NCBI GenBank assembly: GCA_001939145.1
Contig: LSRX01000008.1
Location: forward strand, 893,150-957,149
Length of the DNA stretch: 64,000 nucleotides
DNA from: Symbiodinium microadriaticum
Lineage: Eukaryota; Sar; Dinophyceae; Suessiales; Symbiodiniaceae
Direction: 5' to 3'
Part shown: piece after piece, positions 22,701 to 28,682 of the stretch
Layout of the letters: each line of letters begins with the position of its first letter
How positions within the stretch are numbered: the first letter of the stretch is position 1
Made by a program: the position numbers and the translations under genes
Notes under the pieces: model-generated
The model's input: the letters and a program-made list of their open reading frames with translations, nothing else
What the model was told of the DNA's origin: nothing
Databases searched by the model: none

Positions 22701-23357
22701 GGGTTCAGGGTTTAGGGGTTTAGGGGTTTAGGATTCCTTACATGAATAGACTGGGGTATCATACTTGAACACTTTTCTGTTGCACCTGATCCTTACAGGA
22801 ACCATTATGAAATATCAGTCTATGCTTGTTTCTTCCTGGCTAAACGGTTACTTCAAAGTCCAGTAGATGAACTGATCAATGGAAGGGTTGTGGGCTTTTT
22901 GGGGCTAGAGTCAGAGGTTTAATATAAGAAGCATGCATGTTCCGAGCAGCTGTGTACATTAAAGGTATGTGGGTATTCGTCGGTTGGTTGATGAGTGGAT
23001 ACCCCAAAAACAATACGCAACCCAAAACTGCTAAGACAAAGTAAACTTCTCTAGCCCTAAACCCTAAATCCTAAACTCCTACGCCTAAACTTCTGTAGTC
23101 CTAACCCTAAACCCCTAAACCCCTCAACCCTAAATCCCTAAACCCTTTAACCCTAAACCCCTAAACCCCTCAACCCCTCAACCCCTACACACCTCAACCC
23201 CTAAACCCCTCAACCCTGCACCCCTAAACCCTTCAACCCTAAACCCCTAAACCCCTAAACCCTAAACCCCTAAAAACCTGAGCTTCTTTCAGTATCAGGA
23301 CCCGTGCCTTCCCTCGAAGCGCTTCGCCGGTTCGGCTGCCTCCTCGATGCGGAGTGA
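1475..23357 (+). CDS. PfkB/ribokinase-family sugar kinase gene, about 15 exons over 22 kb
   Basis: Conceptual splicing gives about 330 residues of a PfkB-family carbohydrate kinase, which phosphorylates a sugar or nucleoside hydroxyl with ATP. Exons: 1475-1508 (tentative), 1713-1800, 4442-4506, 6247-6286, 7235-7341, 8746-8798, 11360-11405, 12600-12653, 14383-14460, 15991-16050, 16630-16670, 17693-17762, 19661-19718, 20123-20143, 22464-22541, 23293-23357. Family landmarks occur in the right order: N-terminal strand LAMGNTIIDH, GGQGANAAQG, LSRLGDDDEG, YTDGHQTDLALPIAQK, GVPIIADIE, IATAGLDGSYG and the catalytic/anion-hole motif DTLGAGDAYHAG, then a helical C-terminus and stop. Phases agree at every junction except exon 6/7. 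Donors are GT, GC or GA, always with AG acceptors. The layout of the middle part resembles plant pfkB-type kinases of unsettled substrate, so I give no substrate. The 5' end and start codon are uncertain. Introns hold telomere-type repeats and MITE-like elements. Confidence 0.85.
1713..1800 (+). CDS. PfkB kinase exon: N-terminal strand
   Basis: The acceptor is TTCTGACAG. The exon reads ...CFRVLAMGNTIIDHVRIS, the usual first beta-strand of PfkB kinases (hydrophobic-G-N/E-x-x-x-D). It ends at a GT donor in phase 2, and the split codon is completed by C at 4442. Confidence 0.7.
2171..2279 (+). mobile_element. MITE-like element, family A
   Basis: Inverted ends CTACGGTTGATGATATAAAT and its complement ending CATCAACAGTAG, 109 bp. 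Other copies: 27002-27109, 50541-50655, 51594-51827 (interrupted), 52823-52929, 58732-58837, and a half copy at 23712-23780. Confidence 0.88.
2345..2505 (+). repeat. TTTAGGG-type tract in kinase intron 1
   Basis: About 20 degenerate TTTAGGG units with T/G length variation and phase slips, lying in the 5' half of intron 1801-4441. Confidence 0.9.
3158..3305 (+). repeat. Three direct copies of an AT-rich unit
   Basis: The motif (T)AATCAAGGAAT...ACCTT.AACTATAA occurs three times (about 3160, 3203 and 3270), the last two separated by CCCTAAA units. The same core recurs in the element at 33545-33664. Confidence 0.7.
3446..3572 (+). mobile_element. MITE-like element, family H
   Basis: TATTAAGTTCCTGAGTAGTA ... 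TACGGGGGAGCCTAAG. Related copies at 15026-15144 and 57656-57779. Confidence 0.78.
4442..4506 (+). CDS. PfkB kinase exon: GGQGANAA motif
   Basis: Encodes WEVWVESKQKF followed by VGGQGANAAQ, the glycine-rich substrate-binding signature of PfkB kinases. The donor is CAAG|GTGG (phase 1). The acceptor is GACAG at 4441; an alternative at 4437 is possible. Confidence 0.85.
4810..4920 (+). mobile_element. MITE-like element, family D
   Basis: Imperfect inverted ends CTTAAGGGCCAAAAGACCC and GGGTTCATTTCGTCTTTAAGG, core CTATATGGTATATGAAC. Copies also at 9375, 18881, 28066 (-), 28683, 47930 (-) and 57834. Confidence 0.87.
4974..5079 (+). mobile_element. MITE-like element, family B
   Basis: Ends CCCTGAGGGTCCATGTA and TACATGGACCCTTAGG, flanked by ACTC on both sides. 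Core motif AAAGTAGTCCCTATATGGGTACTTT. Confidence 0.82.
5795..6220 (-). repeat. Long CCCTAAA-type tract, 3' end of kinase intron 2
   Basis: Degenerate CCCTAAA units ending about 25 bases before the acceptor at 6246. A TTTAGGG tract (6305-6395) starts about 20 bases after the next donor. Confidence 0.9.
6247..6286 (+). CDS. PfkB kinase exon: MAKMGLAVSWLS
   Basis: The acceptor TTTCTAG is followed by 40 nt reading (G)MAKMGLAVSWLS(R), the helix and strand after the GGxGANxA motif. It ends at a GC donor, CAAG|GCCT, in phase 2. Confidence 0.85.
6305..6995. repeat. Telomere-type repeats in kinase intron 3
   Basis: TTTAGGG units at 6305-6395 and 6790-6995, with CCCTAAA units at 6667-6717 between them. 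Confidence 0.85.
7235..7341 (+). CDS. PfkB kinase exon: LGDDDEG segment
   Basis: After a C-rich tract and acceptor CAGAG the exon reads (R)LGDDDEGANALRHFKACG and IDTSFCIEVERAHTSLE. This is the classic LGDDxxG...GVDT block of the family. The donor is a GC type, GAAG|GCAG, phase 1. Confidence 0.9.
7425..7545 (-). repeat. CCCTAAA-type tract at 5' side of kinase intron 4
   Basis: Degenerate CCCTAAA/CCCTATAAG units. This is an exception to the orientation rule, because intron 4 also ends with CCCTAAA (8605-8730). Confidence 0.85.
8075..8213 (+). repeat. Compound trinucleotide repeat
   Basis: GTA/GTC/GTG triplets around a pure CAG run (about 8133-8158), then GGA and GTA triplets. The open frames across it are low-complexity translations, and it lies in kinase intron 4. 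Confidence 0.9.
8380..8730 (-). repeat. CCCTAAA-type tracts, 3' end of kinase intron 4
   Basis: Two blocks (8382-8470, 8605-8730) separated by unique sequence. The second ends about 15 bases before acceptor 8745. Confidence 0.9.
8746..8798 (+). CDS. PfkB kinase exon: lid strands
   Basis: The acceptor GTCAG continues the split codon as A and reads (A)TVTIGRECMKRCCYMHK, matching the T-x-V-x-I...R-C strands after the LGDD block. The donor AAG|GATACT would be a GA type. A GT donor at 8813 would add DTRLS and change the phase. Confidence 0.7.
8922..9041 (+). mobile_element. MITE-like element, family E
   Basis: TACTTGGAGGGTCTTGGGAC ... GTCCCATGATCCTTTAAGTA, inverted ends about 25 bp. Near-identical copy at 56535. 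Confidence 0.87.
9375..9484 (+). mobile_element. MITE-like element, family D
   Basis: CCTTAAGGACCAAACGACCC ... GATTTCGTCTTTAAGG, in kinase intron 5. Confidence 0.87.
9587..9720 (+). mobile_element. Family F element expanded by an AT microsatellite
   Basis: CCTAAGGCTCTGAGGAGTAA ... GGCTATTTTGAGCCTTAGGG with an (AT)n/(ATAC)n run (9648-9699) at its centre. Confidence 0.85.
11230..11352 (-). repeat. CCCTAAA-type tract, 3' end of kinase intron 5
   Basis: Degenerate units end about 7 bases before the acceptor at 11359. TTTAGGG units follow the exon at 11425-11520. Confidence 0.9.
11360..11405 (+). CDS. PfkB kinase exon: DVSSHINSLDLRSFS
   Basis: The acceptor CCATTCAG is followed by DVSSHINSLDLRSFS, which has the right length and position to precede VLYTDG. 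The GT donor at 11406 leaves phase 1 while the next exon starts in phase 0. The junction is off by one G unless the boundary is non-canonical or a micro-exon intervenes. Confidence 0.6.
11891..11971 (+). mobile_element. Short inverted-repeat element, single copy
   Basis: GAACCTGATTAAGAAACCCT and its complement AGGGTTTCTTGATCAGGTTC enclose 40 bp. Confidence 0.8.
12600..12653 (+). CDS. PfkB kinase exon: YTDGHQTDLALPIAQK
   Basis: The acceptor TCAACAG is followed by 18 codons reading VLYTDGHQTDLALPIAQK, the strand-D-G-helix of PfkB kinases. The GC donor AGAAG|GCCG is in phase 0. Reading on into the intron meets TAG. Confidence 0.85.
12842..12951 (+). repeat. Tandem duplication, period about 56 bp
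   Basis: GGGACTCTACTTGGGGTTAT with flanking TTTGGAGTCTTA and TAGAAGTC occurs twice in direct order. Confidence 0.8.
14256..14344 (-). mobile_element. MITE-like element, family F
   Basis: CCTAAGGCTCAAAATAGCCC ... GAGTCCTTAGAGCCTTAGGG. It ends about 40 bases before the acceptor of the exon at 14383. Confidence 0.87.
14383..14460 (+). CDS. PfkB kinase exon: GVPIIADIE strand
   Basis: After CGCAAG the exon reads AFEQGVPIIADIEVLDQAA, continuing the helix of the previous exon into the next Rossmann strand. The end is set at TGG|GTTG to keep phase 0. The last six residues (GFGLW) are less certain, and a stop follows at 14488. Confidence 0.75.
14600..14940 (-). repeat. CCCTAAA-type tracts in kinase intron 8
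   Basis: Blocks at 14605-14675 and 14785-14940. In the second the spacer CTATAGTACC recurs between units. Confidence 0.85.
15026..15144 (+). mobile_element. MITE-like element, family H
   Basis: AACTAGGTTCCCCAGTAGTA ... CTACTGGGGAACCTAGGT, with core CCTTTTTGCCCTTTTTCTTT. Confidence 0.88.
15470..15585 (+). mobile_element. MITE-like element, family B
   Basis: ACCCCTAAGGGTCCATGTAT ... CATGGACCCTTCGGCTAGGGT, in kinase intron 8. Confidence 0.8.
15644..15762 (+). mobile_element. MITE-like element, family C
   Basis: GGGGTTTCCAAAAAT ... TTTTCGGAAAG bounded by TCCCATAT on both sides, an apparent 8-bp target duplication. Confidence 0.8.
15991..16050 (+). CDS. PfkB kinase exon: LAKLASHVIAP
   Basis: The acceptor CACCTCAG precedes DCRALAKLASHVIAPLEVLQ, equivalent to the family's LLxLADYVVxS strand. 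The proposed end CAG|GACC is a GA donor and keeps phase 0 with the next exon. Confidence 0.75.
16630..16670 (+). CDS. PfkB kinase exon: ELSGETDPERIVS
   Basis: The acceptor CCGTTTGCAG precedes ELSGETDPERIVS(R). The GT donor TCTAG|GTTG is in phase 2, completed by G at 17693. The sequence itself is not diagnostic; position and phase support it. Confidence 0.65.
17085..17835. repeat. Telomere-type tracts around the GLDGSYG exon
   Basis: TTTAGGG 17087-17158, CCCTAAA 17520-17660 up to the acceptor at 17692, then TTTAGGG again at 17795-17833 after the donor at 17763. Confidence 0.85.
17693..17762 (+). CDS. PfkB kinase exon: IATAGLDGSYG
   Basis: The acceptor CCCAAG precedes (R)IATAGLDGSYGTSFEDPTV and YHVK, equivalent to the V-x-T-x-G-x-x-G strand-turn that shapes the ATP site. 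The donor is GTGAAG|GTGG, phase 0. Confidence 0.85.
18125..18450 (-). repeat. Long CCCTAAA-type tract in kinase intron 11
   Basis: About 300 bases of CCCTAAA/CCCCTAAA units. The last 120 bases (18335-18450) are nearly regular 8-mers. Confidence 0.9.
18527..18680 (+). mobile_element. Family C element inside a family D fragment
   Basis: D sequence (GGCCAAGAGACCCTTAAAAG...) is split at CCCTATAT by a C element (GAGGGTTTCCGAAAAAA ... TTTTCGGAAACCC). CCCTATAT recurs on the far side, again an apparent 8-bp duplication. Confidence 0.78.
18881..18994 (+). mobile_element. Family D element, diverged
   Basis: TATAAGGACCAAAAGACCC ... TTCACTGTCGTCCTTAAGG. It directly follows two tandem family F half-copies (18746-18880). 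Confidence 0.75.
19661..19718 (+). CDS. PfkB kinase exon: catalytic DTLGAGDAYHAG
   Basis: The acceptor TTTGCTGTCAG precedes IRPECQAFDTLGAGDAYHA(G), PfkB signature 2. The first Asp starts the anion-hole helix and the GAGD Asp is the expected catalytic base. The exon ends at a GC donor, GCCG|GCCG, phase 1. Confidence 0.92.
19725..20060 (-). repeat. CCCTAAA-type tract filling kinase intron 12
   Basis: Intron 19719-20122 consists almost entirely of CCCTAAA-type units in a single orientation. Confidence 0.9.
20123..20143 (+). CDS. PfkB kinase micro-exon: GFVDFSA
   Basis: Twenty-one nucleotides after acceptor GCTTATAG read (G)FVDFSA(G), following DAYHAG directly in phase. The GT donor GCTG|GTGG is in phase 1. 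The family expects a hydrophobic F-hydrophobic-x-x-L at this place. Confidence 0.7.
20827..21149. repeat. 320-bp inverted repeat (two G elements plus telomere-type arms)
   Basis: The left arm (20827-20920) and right arm (21060-21149) are reverse complements with mismatches. Each carries CCTAAGTAGTTCCTTTTT, then GGTAATCCCAAAAAGGACC, then telomere-type units (CCCTAAA on the left, TTTAGGG on the right). About 140 bases lie between them. It sits in kinase intron 13. Confidence 0.8.
21247..21337 (+). mobile_element. MITE-like element, family F
   Basis: ACCCTAAGGCTCTAAGGACT ... GGCTATTTTGAGCCTTAGGG, in kinase intron 13. Confidence 0.87.
21568..21672 (+). mobile_element. MITE-like element, family B (diverged)
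   Basis: ACACTAAGGGCC ... GGGCACATGAACCTTAGGG with the B core AAAGTACCTGGATAGGGGCTAC. Confidence 0.7.
22070..22445 (-). repeat. Long CCCTAAA-type tract, 3' end of kinase intron 13
   Basis: About 375 bases with a local higher-order unit, CCCTAAACCCTAAAAGCCCTT, repeated several times. It ends about 18 bases before acceptor 22463. Confidence 0.92.
22464..22541 (+). CDS. PfkB kinase exon: C-terminal helices
   Basis: The acceptor AAGTCAG precedes (G)LHLERRMALATSVAAAL and CETSGALR, the amphipathic helix and AAxLxCxxxGA pattern that closes the family. The GT donor is AGAG|GTTT, phase 1. CCCTAAA repeats lie upstream and TTTAGGG repeats start at the donor itself. Confidence 0.85.
22542..22735 (+). 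repeat. TTTAGGG-type tract opening kinase intron 14
   Basis: The GT donor is itself part of the first GTTTAGGG unit, and degenerate units continue for about 190 bases. Confidence 0.92.
23055..23280 (-). repeat. CCCTAAA-type tract closing kinase intron 14
   Basis: About 225 bases of CCCTAAAC/CCCCTCAAC units ending 12 bases before acceptor 23292. It is complementary to the tract that opens the same intron. Confidence 0.92.
23293..23357 (+). CDS. PfkB kinase last exon with stop
   Basis: The acceptor TTCTTTCAG precedes (V)SGPVPSLEALRRFGCLL and DAE, ending in TGA at 23355-23357. The P-S-x-E-x-L tail is typical of the family C-terminus. Confidence 0.85.
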
Positions 23358-23371
23358 AAAAGAAGCGCGTG

Positions 23372-23640
23372 GGGGGGTTCTGGGGTTTGGAGTTTAGGGC
23401 TTTGGGTGTAGGAGTTCATGGTTTAGGGTTCTGGGTCTAGGGTTTGGGGTGTGTCGCAGTTCATGGTTTAGGGTTCTGGGTGTAGGATTTAGGGTTTAGG
23501 GTCTGGGAGTTAGGGCTTATAGGGTCTAGGGTCTGGGAGTGGGGTTCAGGGCTCCGGGATCTGGGTTCAGGGCTCTGGACCAGGATGTAGGCTCAAGGGT
23601 CTGGGAGGGTTGGGGCTCGGGTTCAGGGCCCCAACCCTAA
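23372..23640 (+). repeat. TTTAGGG-type tract after the kinase stop codon
   Basis: Degenerate TTTAGGG/GTCTAGGG units begin about 15 bases after the TGA. The placement mimics an intron start, so a 3'-UTR intron or a trans-spliced neighbour is possible. Confidence 0.85.
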
Positions 23641-23803
23641 GGCTCAAAAGAGCCCAAAAAGCCTTACATAGTATATCATAGTATGGTCTTTGGGCCCAAA
23701 AGCCATAAAATACTGTGGAACTATGGGAATTGTGCTATATTCCTTGCTATGGGTGATGCAGGTTTTATATTGTCAAACCGCATAAGTCCCTAGAGCCTCA
23801 GGG
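23634..23803 (-). mobile_element. Family F element with a half family A element inside
   Basis: F ends (ACCCTAAGGCTC ... GTCCCTAGAGCCTCAGGG) enclose the right half of an A element at about 23712-23780 (CTATGGGAATTGTGCTATAT ... CAAACCG). Confidence 0.82.
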
Positions 23804-23853
23804 AAATGTAGGAGTTTAGGCTTTGGGGTCCTGGGCTTAGGGCTTCGCAGCTG

Positions 23854-24020
23854 TACTTGGACCGGAGGATCATGGGGCCTAGTAAGTCATGATACGGTTT
23901 AGGGTTTAGGGGTTTAGGATTTAGGGTTTAATAAGTACCTAAGATTTGCATTATAAGTAATTCTACGTATAGGTGCCACATCTATAACACTGGTTACTAA
24001 GTCCCGGGAACATTTAAGTA
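23854..24020 (+). mobile_element. Family E element containing telomere-type repeats
   Basis: TACTTGGACCGGAGGATCATG ... GTCCCGGGAACATTTAAGTA, with about 40 bp of TTTAGGG units (23893-23931) inside that other copies lack. Confidence 0.82.
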
Positions 24021-24083
24021 TCGTTTAGTGTAGGTTTAGAGGGGCTAGGTAGACTTCGAGTTTCGCGGTGGACCTCGCAATAG

Positions 24084-24136
24084 GTCCTTACAAGATCTTC
24101 AAGGGCTTTGTGAGGGCGCTCAGCAGTCCTTCAAGA
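24084..24136 (+). CDS. Unassigned exon-like segment
   Basis: After CTCGCAATAG an open frame reads PYKIFKGFVRALSSPS(R) and can end at a GT. No family recognised; may belong to a gene between the kinase and kelch genes. Confidence 0.25.
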
Positions 24137-24304
24137 GTTTCGGTTTAGGGCTTTAGGGTTGAGGGCTTAGGTTAAGACTTTACGAATATCGGCATTGAAC
24201 CCGGGTGGTCTCTGAATAAGACCATCAACCCCAAACCAGAAGCACTAGACCCTGAACCCTGAAGCGGAGAGCATCTGTTGCTTTGTTTGAAGCTTACTTG
24301 AGAA

Positions 24305-24420
24305 TCGAAGCCCCAAGACCCAAAACCCTAAACCCTAAACCCCAAAGCCGAAACCCTAAACCCTAAGCCCCAAAGCCGAAACCCTAAATAAACCCTACAC
24401 CCTAAGCCCTAAACTGCTGC
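24305..24420 (-). repeat. CCCTAAA-type tract
   Basis: Units CCCTAAACCCTAAGCCCCAAAGCCGAAA repeat about twice, then degenerate. TTTAGGG units follow at 24535-24600, with exon-like sequence between. Confidence 0.85.
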
Positions 24421-24849
24421 ATTGCTTAGAGCTTCCTGGATCCGAAGCAAACCAAAAGCTGAGGCTACAGTCGTGCTGGCTATCTATGTGAGACGTCTGG
24501 CTCTCAGAGCCCTCAGCCCTAAACCCTACCTAGAGGGTTTAGGGTTTAGGGTTTACAGTCTTTGGGGTTTAAGGGCTTATGGTAGGGGTTTAGACAAACT
24601 ATGGTTTTGAACCCCCGACTCCTAGATGCGCCCTACCCCTGGTTCTCGGATACCCAGAGCTTTGCATCGGTTTGTACAAAGAAAAGTTGGTACCCTGGAT
24701 AGGGTGTGACCCTTCAGGTGAACCCTTGCCTTCAACCCAGAGCTAAAAGCCCTAAACCTTAAACCCTGAACCCCGAACCTTTGACCGAGAGCCCTAGACC
24801 CAAATCCTCAAACAGAGAAACCAACACTTCCAAACCCTGAACCCAGAAC

Positions 24850-24955
24850 CCTAAGCACGATGTCATGTGGCACAACGTTGTCCTGCCTAAACCCTAATAA
24901 ACCCTAAACCCACAACCCTAAGCGCGATGTCATGTGACACAACGTTGTCCTACCT
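24850..24955 (+). repeat. Tandem duplication of about 68 bp
   Basis: The segment with GATGTCATGTGRCACAACG appears at 24858 and 24926, each copy with adjoining CCCTAA units. Confidence 0.8.
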
Positions 24956-25020
24956 GGCTCCATGGTCTTGCTTTCGCACGGCAGATGAGCCGGGGTAAAA
25001 GGGAGCTCGCAAAAAAAAAC

Positions 25021-25111
25021 CTACCTTAACCTATCAAAACCTGGTCCCCATAAATTCCATATTAGGGTTTATCATAAGAACAAAAGAGTAGGTTTTGGTA
25101 GGCTGAGGTAA
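25021..25111 (+). mobile_element. MITE-like element, family J
   Basis: CTACCTTAACCTATCAAAAC ... GTTTTGGTAGGCTGAGGTA; second copy at 30062. Confidence 0.87.
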
Positions 25112-25728
25112 GCATGAATCCAAGAAGATGAGGGCCTTGGCCTTCTTAAGGCTTTAGGGTTTCCTTTGGGTTCAAGCTCCCAGAGCTGAAAGCCAAAGGC
25201 CTTAAGCCCGAAAGCCTGAAGCCCTAGACTCTAGACCCGAAATCCTGTATAGAGCGCAGTTTTAGGGTTTATAGGGGTTTAGGGTTCAGGGTTTAGGGTT
25301 TATAGGTTGTGCAGATTCAGACCTCTGTGTTTTTGTTGCCAGGTTTCGTCTAATGTGCATGAACATCGCTCCCTTAGTCTTGGGGGCGACAGAATAGCCG
25401 GATACCCGAAACTGACGACCGGGATAACTGTAATGCTGGGGTGTTCCAGAATGTGAGTCACGGAAAAGTCCTGACAAAAAAAGGGTTGGATGCCACAGCC
25501 ATGATTAAACCCCTACCCCTTCCAAGGCCCATAAGAAGCAATGAAATCAACAACGCCTTTCCAGCGAGGCTGACTGCAAACGGGAAGCACGAACCCTGAG
25601 CTACGTGGGTTCTTGTGAAGGCATCTGATTCAAGCTAGGTTTAGGGTTTAGGGTTTACGGGTTAGGGTTTAGTAAAGGGGCAAAAGATGCATCGCAAGCA
25701 GTACATGTTACTTCTTATTGTCTTGCAG

Positions 25729-25766
25729 ATGTGGATTGGATCGCGGATGGTTTCGGTGTCACCGAA
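25729..25766 (+). CDS. Unassigned exon-like segment
   Basis: A strong acceptor, ATTGTCTTGCAG, is followed by (x)VDWIADGFGVTE and a possible GC donor. It faintly recalls a C-terminal segment of thiamine-diphosphate enzymes, too short to call. Confidence 0.3.
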
Positions 25767-25794
25767 GCGCGAACCGACCCGAAAACCTTGACCG

Positions 25795-25955
25795 CACAGC
25801 CTAAAGCCTAAACCCTAAACGCAAACCCCAAATCCTAAACCTTAAACCCTAATCCCTAAACCCTAAACCCTAAACCCTAACCCCTTTAAACCCTAAACCC
25901 TAATCCGTAACCCCTTTAAACTTTAAACCTTAAACCCAAGCCCCAAATCCTAAGC
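25795..25955 (-). repeat. CCCTAAA-type tract
   Basis: Degenerate units containing two copies of CCCTAA(T/C)CC..TAACCCCTTTAAAC. TTTAGGG units appear at 26080. Confidence 0.85.
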
Positions 25956-26035
25956 CCGAAGTCAGCCCTCTGGGCTGAGGTTATGATGTCGACATTCCCT
26001 TGGAGAGTGATCTACCCGAGGCCCAGAGGGCACAG

Positions 26036-26070
26036 GATGGGGCTGCTTCTGCACGGAGTTTCGGGCTGAA
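26036..26070 (+). CDS. Unassigned exon-like segment
   Basis: After GGGCACAG the frame DGAASARSFGLN(G) ends at a GT. It sits at a CCCTAAA (25795-25955) to TTTAGGG (26080) switch, the position exons take in the two solved genes. Confidence 0.3.
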
Positions 26071-26685
26071 TGGTGTTTTGGGGTTTAGGGTTTAGGTTCT
26101 AGGCAGGGTCGACGTAGAGCGCACCTGGTAGCTGGGAAATTGTCAGCGGCTGAAGGGCACTTAGATGAGGCTTTGGTCCACATTCGCCTACGGGAATTGT
26201 GGGTAAAGTAATGCAAGCCACATAATATGACCCCGTCCGTCCTGGTGGCCTGGAGCCAAGATACGTAGGGGTTGGGGTTTTAGGGTCGAGGGTTCTGGGT
26301 TTAGGGATGGAGTTAAGGGCTTGTGACTCAGCGAATCGCACTTTTGCTTTCCTGGCTGCTGCATCGTAGCCTCTAAACTGTAAGCTACTCAGAGATTAGG
26401 TACTGGGCTTTCGGGTTTGCCGCCTTGAGGTGCCAGAGTTCGATCTTCTGTGGTTTTCTGCATCCTCTCAAGCTTTGAGATTTAGAGCTTCGGGGACACT
26501 AGATCCTACTCCTCGATTTATGGGATCCTTAAGGAAGGGGGTTCTAAGAGGGGCATGTAACCCAATACTCCCCAATTCTCCCTAGGGCTCCCTTAGGTTC
26601 CCTAAAGCTCCCTAAGGATCCCTAGGACCCTCCCCGCTTGAACCACCCTCCCTTAAGGATCCGATAATCGATGGTTTATAGGGTT

Positions 26686-26810
26686 TCCTAGGTAGTATTA
26701 GGGAGATCCCTTAAGGGGACCCCTTCTTATCCCTACTTCTGGCTAGCTTCAAGGGGACCTTATTGAGAGGGTCCATCTCCCCAAGGGTCCCCCTAATCCA
26801 ACCTCCCAGA
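26686..26810 (+). mobile_element. Dispersed repeat, family K
   Basis: TCCTAGGTAGTATTAGGGAG ... GGTCCCCCTAATCCAACTCCC-like end, 80-90% alike by eye to 47657-47782. Confidence 0.8.
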
Positions 26811-27001
26811 TTTAGGATGTGGATCTGTCTGTAGGATTAGCTGTTAATAAAGACTCCTTCACAGTCCCTATACACAAGATACTGGTACCTCGAAGCCCTA
26901 TTGCAATTCCGGAGGCCCGTCGTGAAAATTGAACCAATATCTGGCTTTGTACGGTATCCCACTATATTACCTTGAACCTTACGCCCGAATCCCTAGACGC
27001 A

Positions 27002-27109
27002 CTACGGTTGATGATATGTATCCTGCATTACCGATAATAAGGAATTCCTACCATAATTCCCATAGTTTGGGGTCCTTAAGGTAATGCATGATTTCTGTCA
27101 TCAGCAGTA
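27002..27109 (+). mobile_element. MITE-like element, family A
   Basis: Same ends and central ATTCCCATAGTTTGGGGTCC as the copy at 2171; the right arm is more diverged. Confidence 0.85.
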
Positions 27110-27540
27110 TCTGTACTCGGGCGTCTGGGGCAAAGCTGACGGCCAGGTACGGCACTTTTTCGGGCCGGCAGAGCCGTTCCTGACAAACCTCGGCGCCCTT
27201 GACCGCCTTTGGAGCCGTAGCTTTAGGGCTTTAGGGGTTTAGGGTTTTAGGGTTTTGGGTTTAGGGATTAGTTTTTAGGGTTCAGGGCCCTTGACAGCCT
27301 TTAGAGTCTTAGGTTTGAGGGCTTTTTAGGTTGGTTCGGCTCATTCGCACTCAGGGGTTCGGGTGTTTAGGGCACAGGGTATAGGATCTGGCACGTCAGG
27401 GCTTTGGGTTTGGGCGGAGGGTTGTAGGGATTTAGACTAGTAGAATCTACATTACTTTTTGCAAGACTGGGGGTGTGGGGAGTTGCTGGTGCATAGAAGT
27501 AACTTTCTTAGGCTTAGATACAGAGGCACCGCAATCTTAC

Positions 27541-27645
27541 CTAGAGGTTCCGGGGACTTAGTAAGTAAGGTTATCAGCACTTTTCTGTGGTCATAAGAAA
27601 TTCTAAGTCTAGTTACCTTATTTATAAAATAGCCTTAGTTACTGT
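27541..27645 (+). mobile_element. Family E element, diverged
   Basis: Shares GGACTTAGTAAGTAAGGTTAT and AGTTACCTTATTTATAAA with the other copies; both ends are weakened. Confidence 0.7.
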
Positions 27646-27664
27646 CAAGGCCCCTACATGACGC

Positions 27665-27775
27665 ACGAAATCCCTAAACACCTAAACCCGTAACCCCTAA
27701 ACCCCTAAACCCCTAAACCCCTAAACCCTAAACCCCTAAACCGCTAAACCCCTAAACCCCTAAAACCCTCTCGCC
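27665..27775 (-). repeat. CCCTAAAC tract
   Basis: Near-regular CCCCTAAA 8-mers for about 110 bases. Confidence 0.9.
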
Positions 27776-28065
27776 ACACTTAAGGGTTTTCTGCAAGCAA
27801 ACACCTCCGAGGTCCCCTCTCGGTGAATCGTTGGTTTCGCCCAAGACCTTGCAGAGTTTCAAGGCTAAGGGACTAAAGGAGAGACCCTTAAAGGGACCCT
27901 TGGGGTTATATAGGGGCTTTATGAGACTACATAAGGGCTATTTTAGGGTATTAGGATTAGGGCTCCCCTCCTATTGCCCCTGAAGAGTTTATGGCTCCGT
28001 TTTGCCAGCCCTCGGGCTCCAAGAGATCGGCCACAGCCAGCATTGAGATTAATCAATCTTACCTA

Positions 28066-28241
28066 CTTTAAAGACGACATGAAGCCTAACAGGGTTAAGG
28101 TTCATAGACCATCTGGGCAGTCATAGTATAAGGGTGTAGGCCCCATGAGCCCTAACACGGTTGAAGGTTCATAGACCATCTGGGCAGTCATCGTATCAGG
28201 GTGTAGGCCCCTTGCTTTGGAGGGTCCCCTGGTCCTTAAGG
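28066..28241 (-). mobile_element. Family D element with internal duplication
   Basis: Minus-strand D copy in which about 70 bp (GGTTCATAGACCATCTGGGC...GTGTAGGCCCC) is present twice. Confidence 0.85.
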
Positions 28242-28682
28242 TACATGCTGAACTCCTGGTGCTAAACCCCGTCAACCCTAATCCTGTGGATACAGTTTTA
28301 AATTTTGTGATAATAAAGCCCTAATTATAGGATTAACTATGTACATTTTTCTTATACTAAAACCCGAATCCGGATTAACAAAGATCATTTTTAATATGGC
28401 CGCAACAGGGAACCAGAAACCTTAATCCAATACAATGAATCCTGTTAACCCTACCTAAATGCTACAGCCCACACCCTGCATCATCCAGGCGTGTTCACTG
28501 CTCCCCGGCCGGAATCCCAGAAGCGATGACTATTGGTTTAGGGTTTAGGGCTTAGGGTTTAGAGATAGGCTGCACTGTAGTTTCTTTTTGTTGTTTCTAT
28601 ATAGAATCCTTTCAGGTAGCCCCAAAAAAGGAACCACAATGGAGCATATGAGTATGAGGTACTTGGTCTTGCCTTAGAACTT

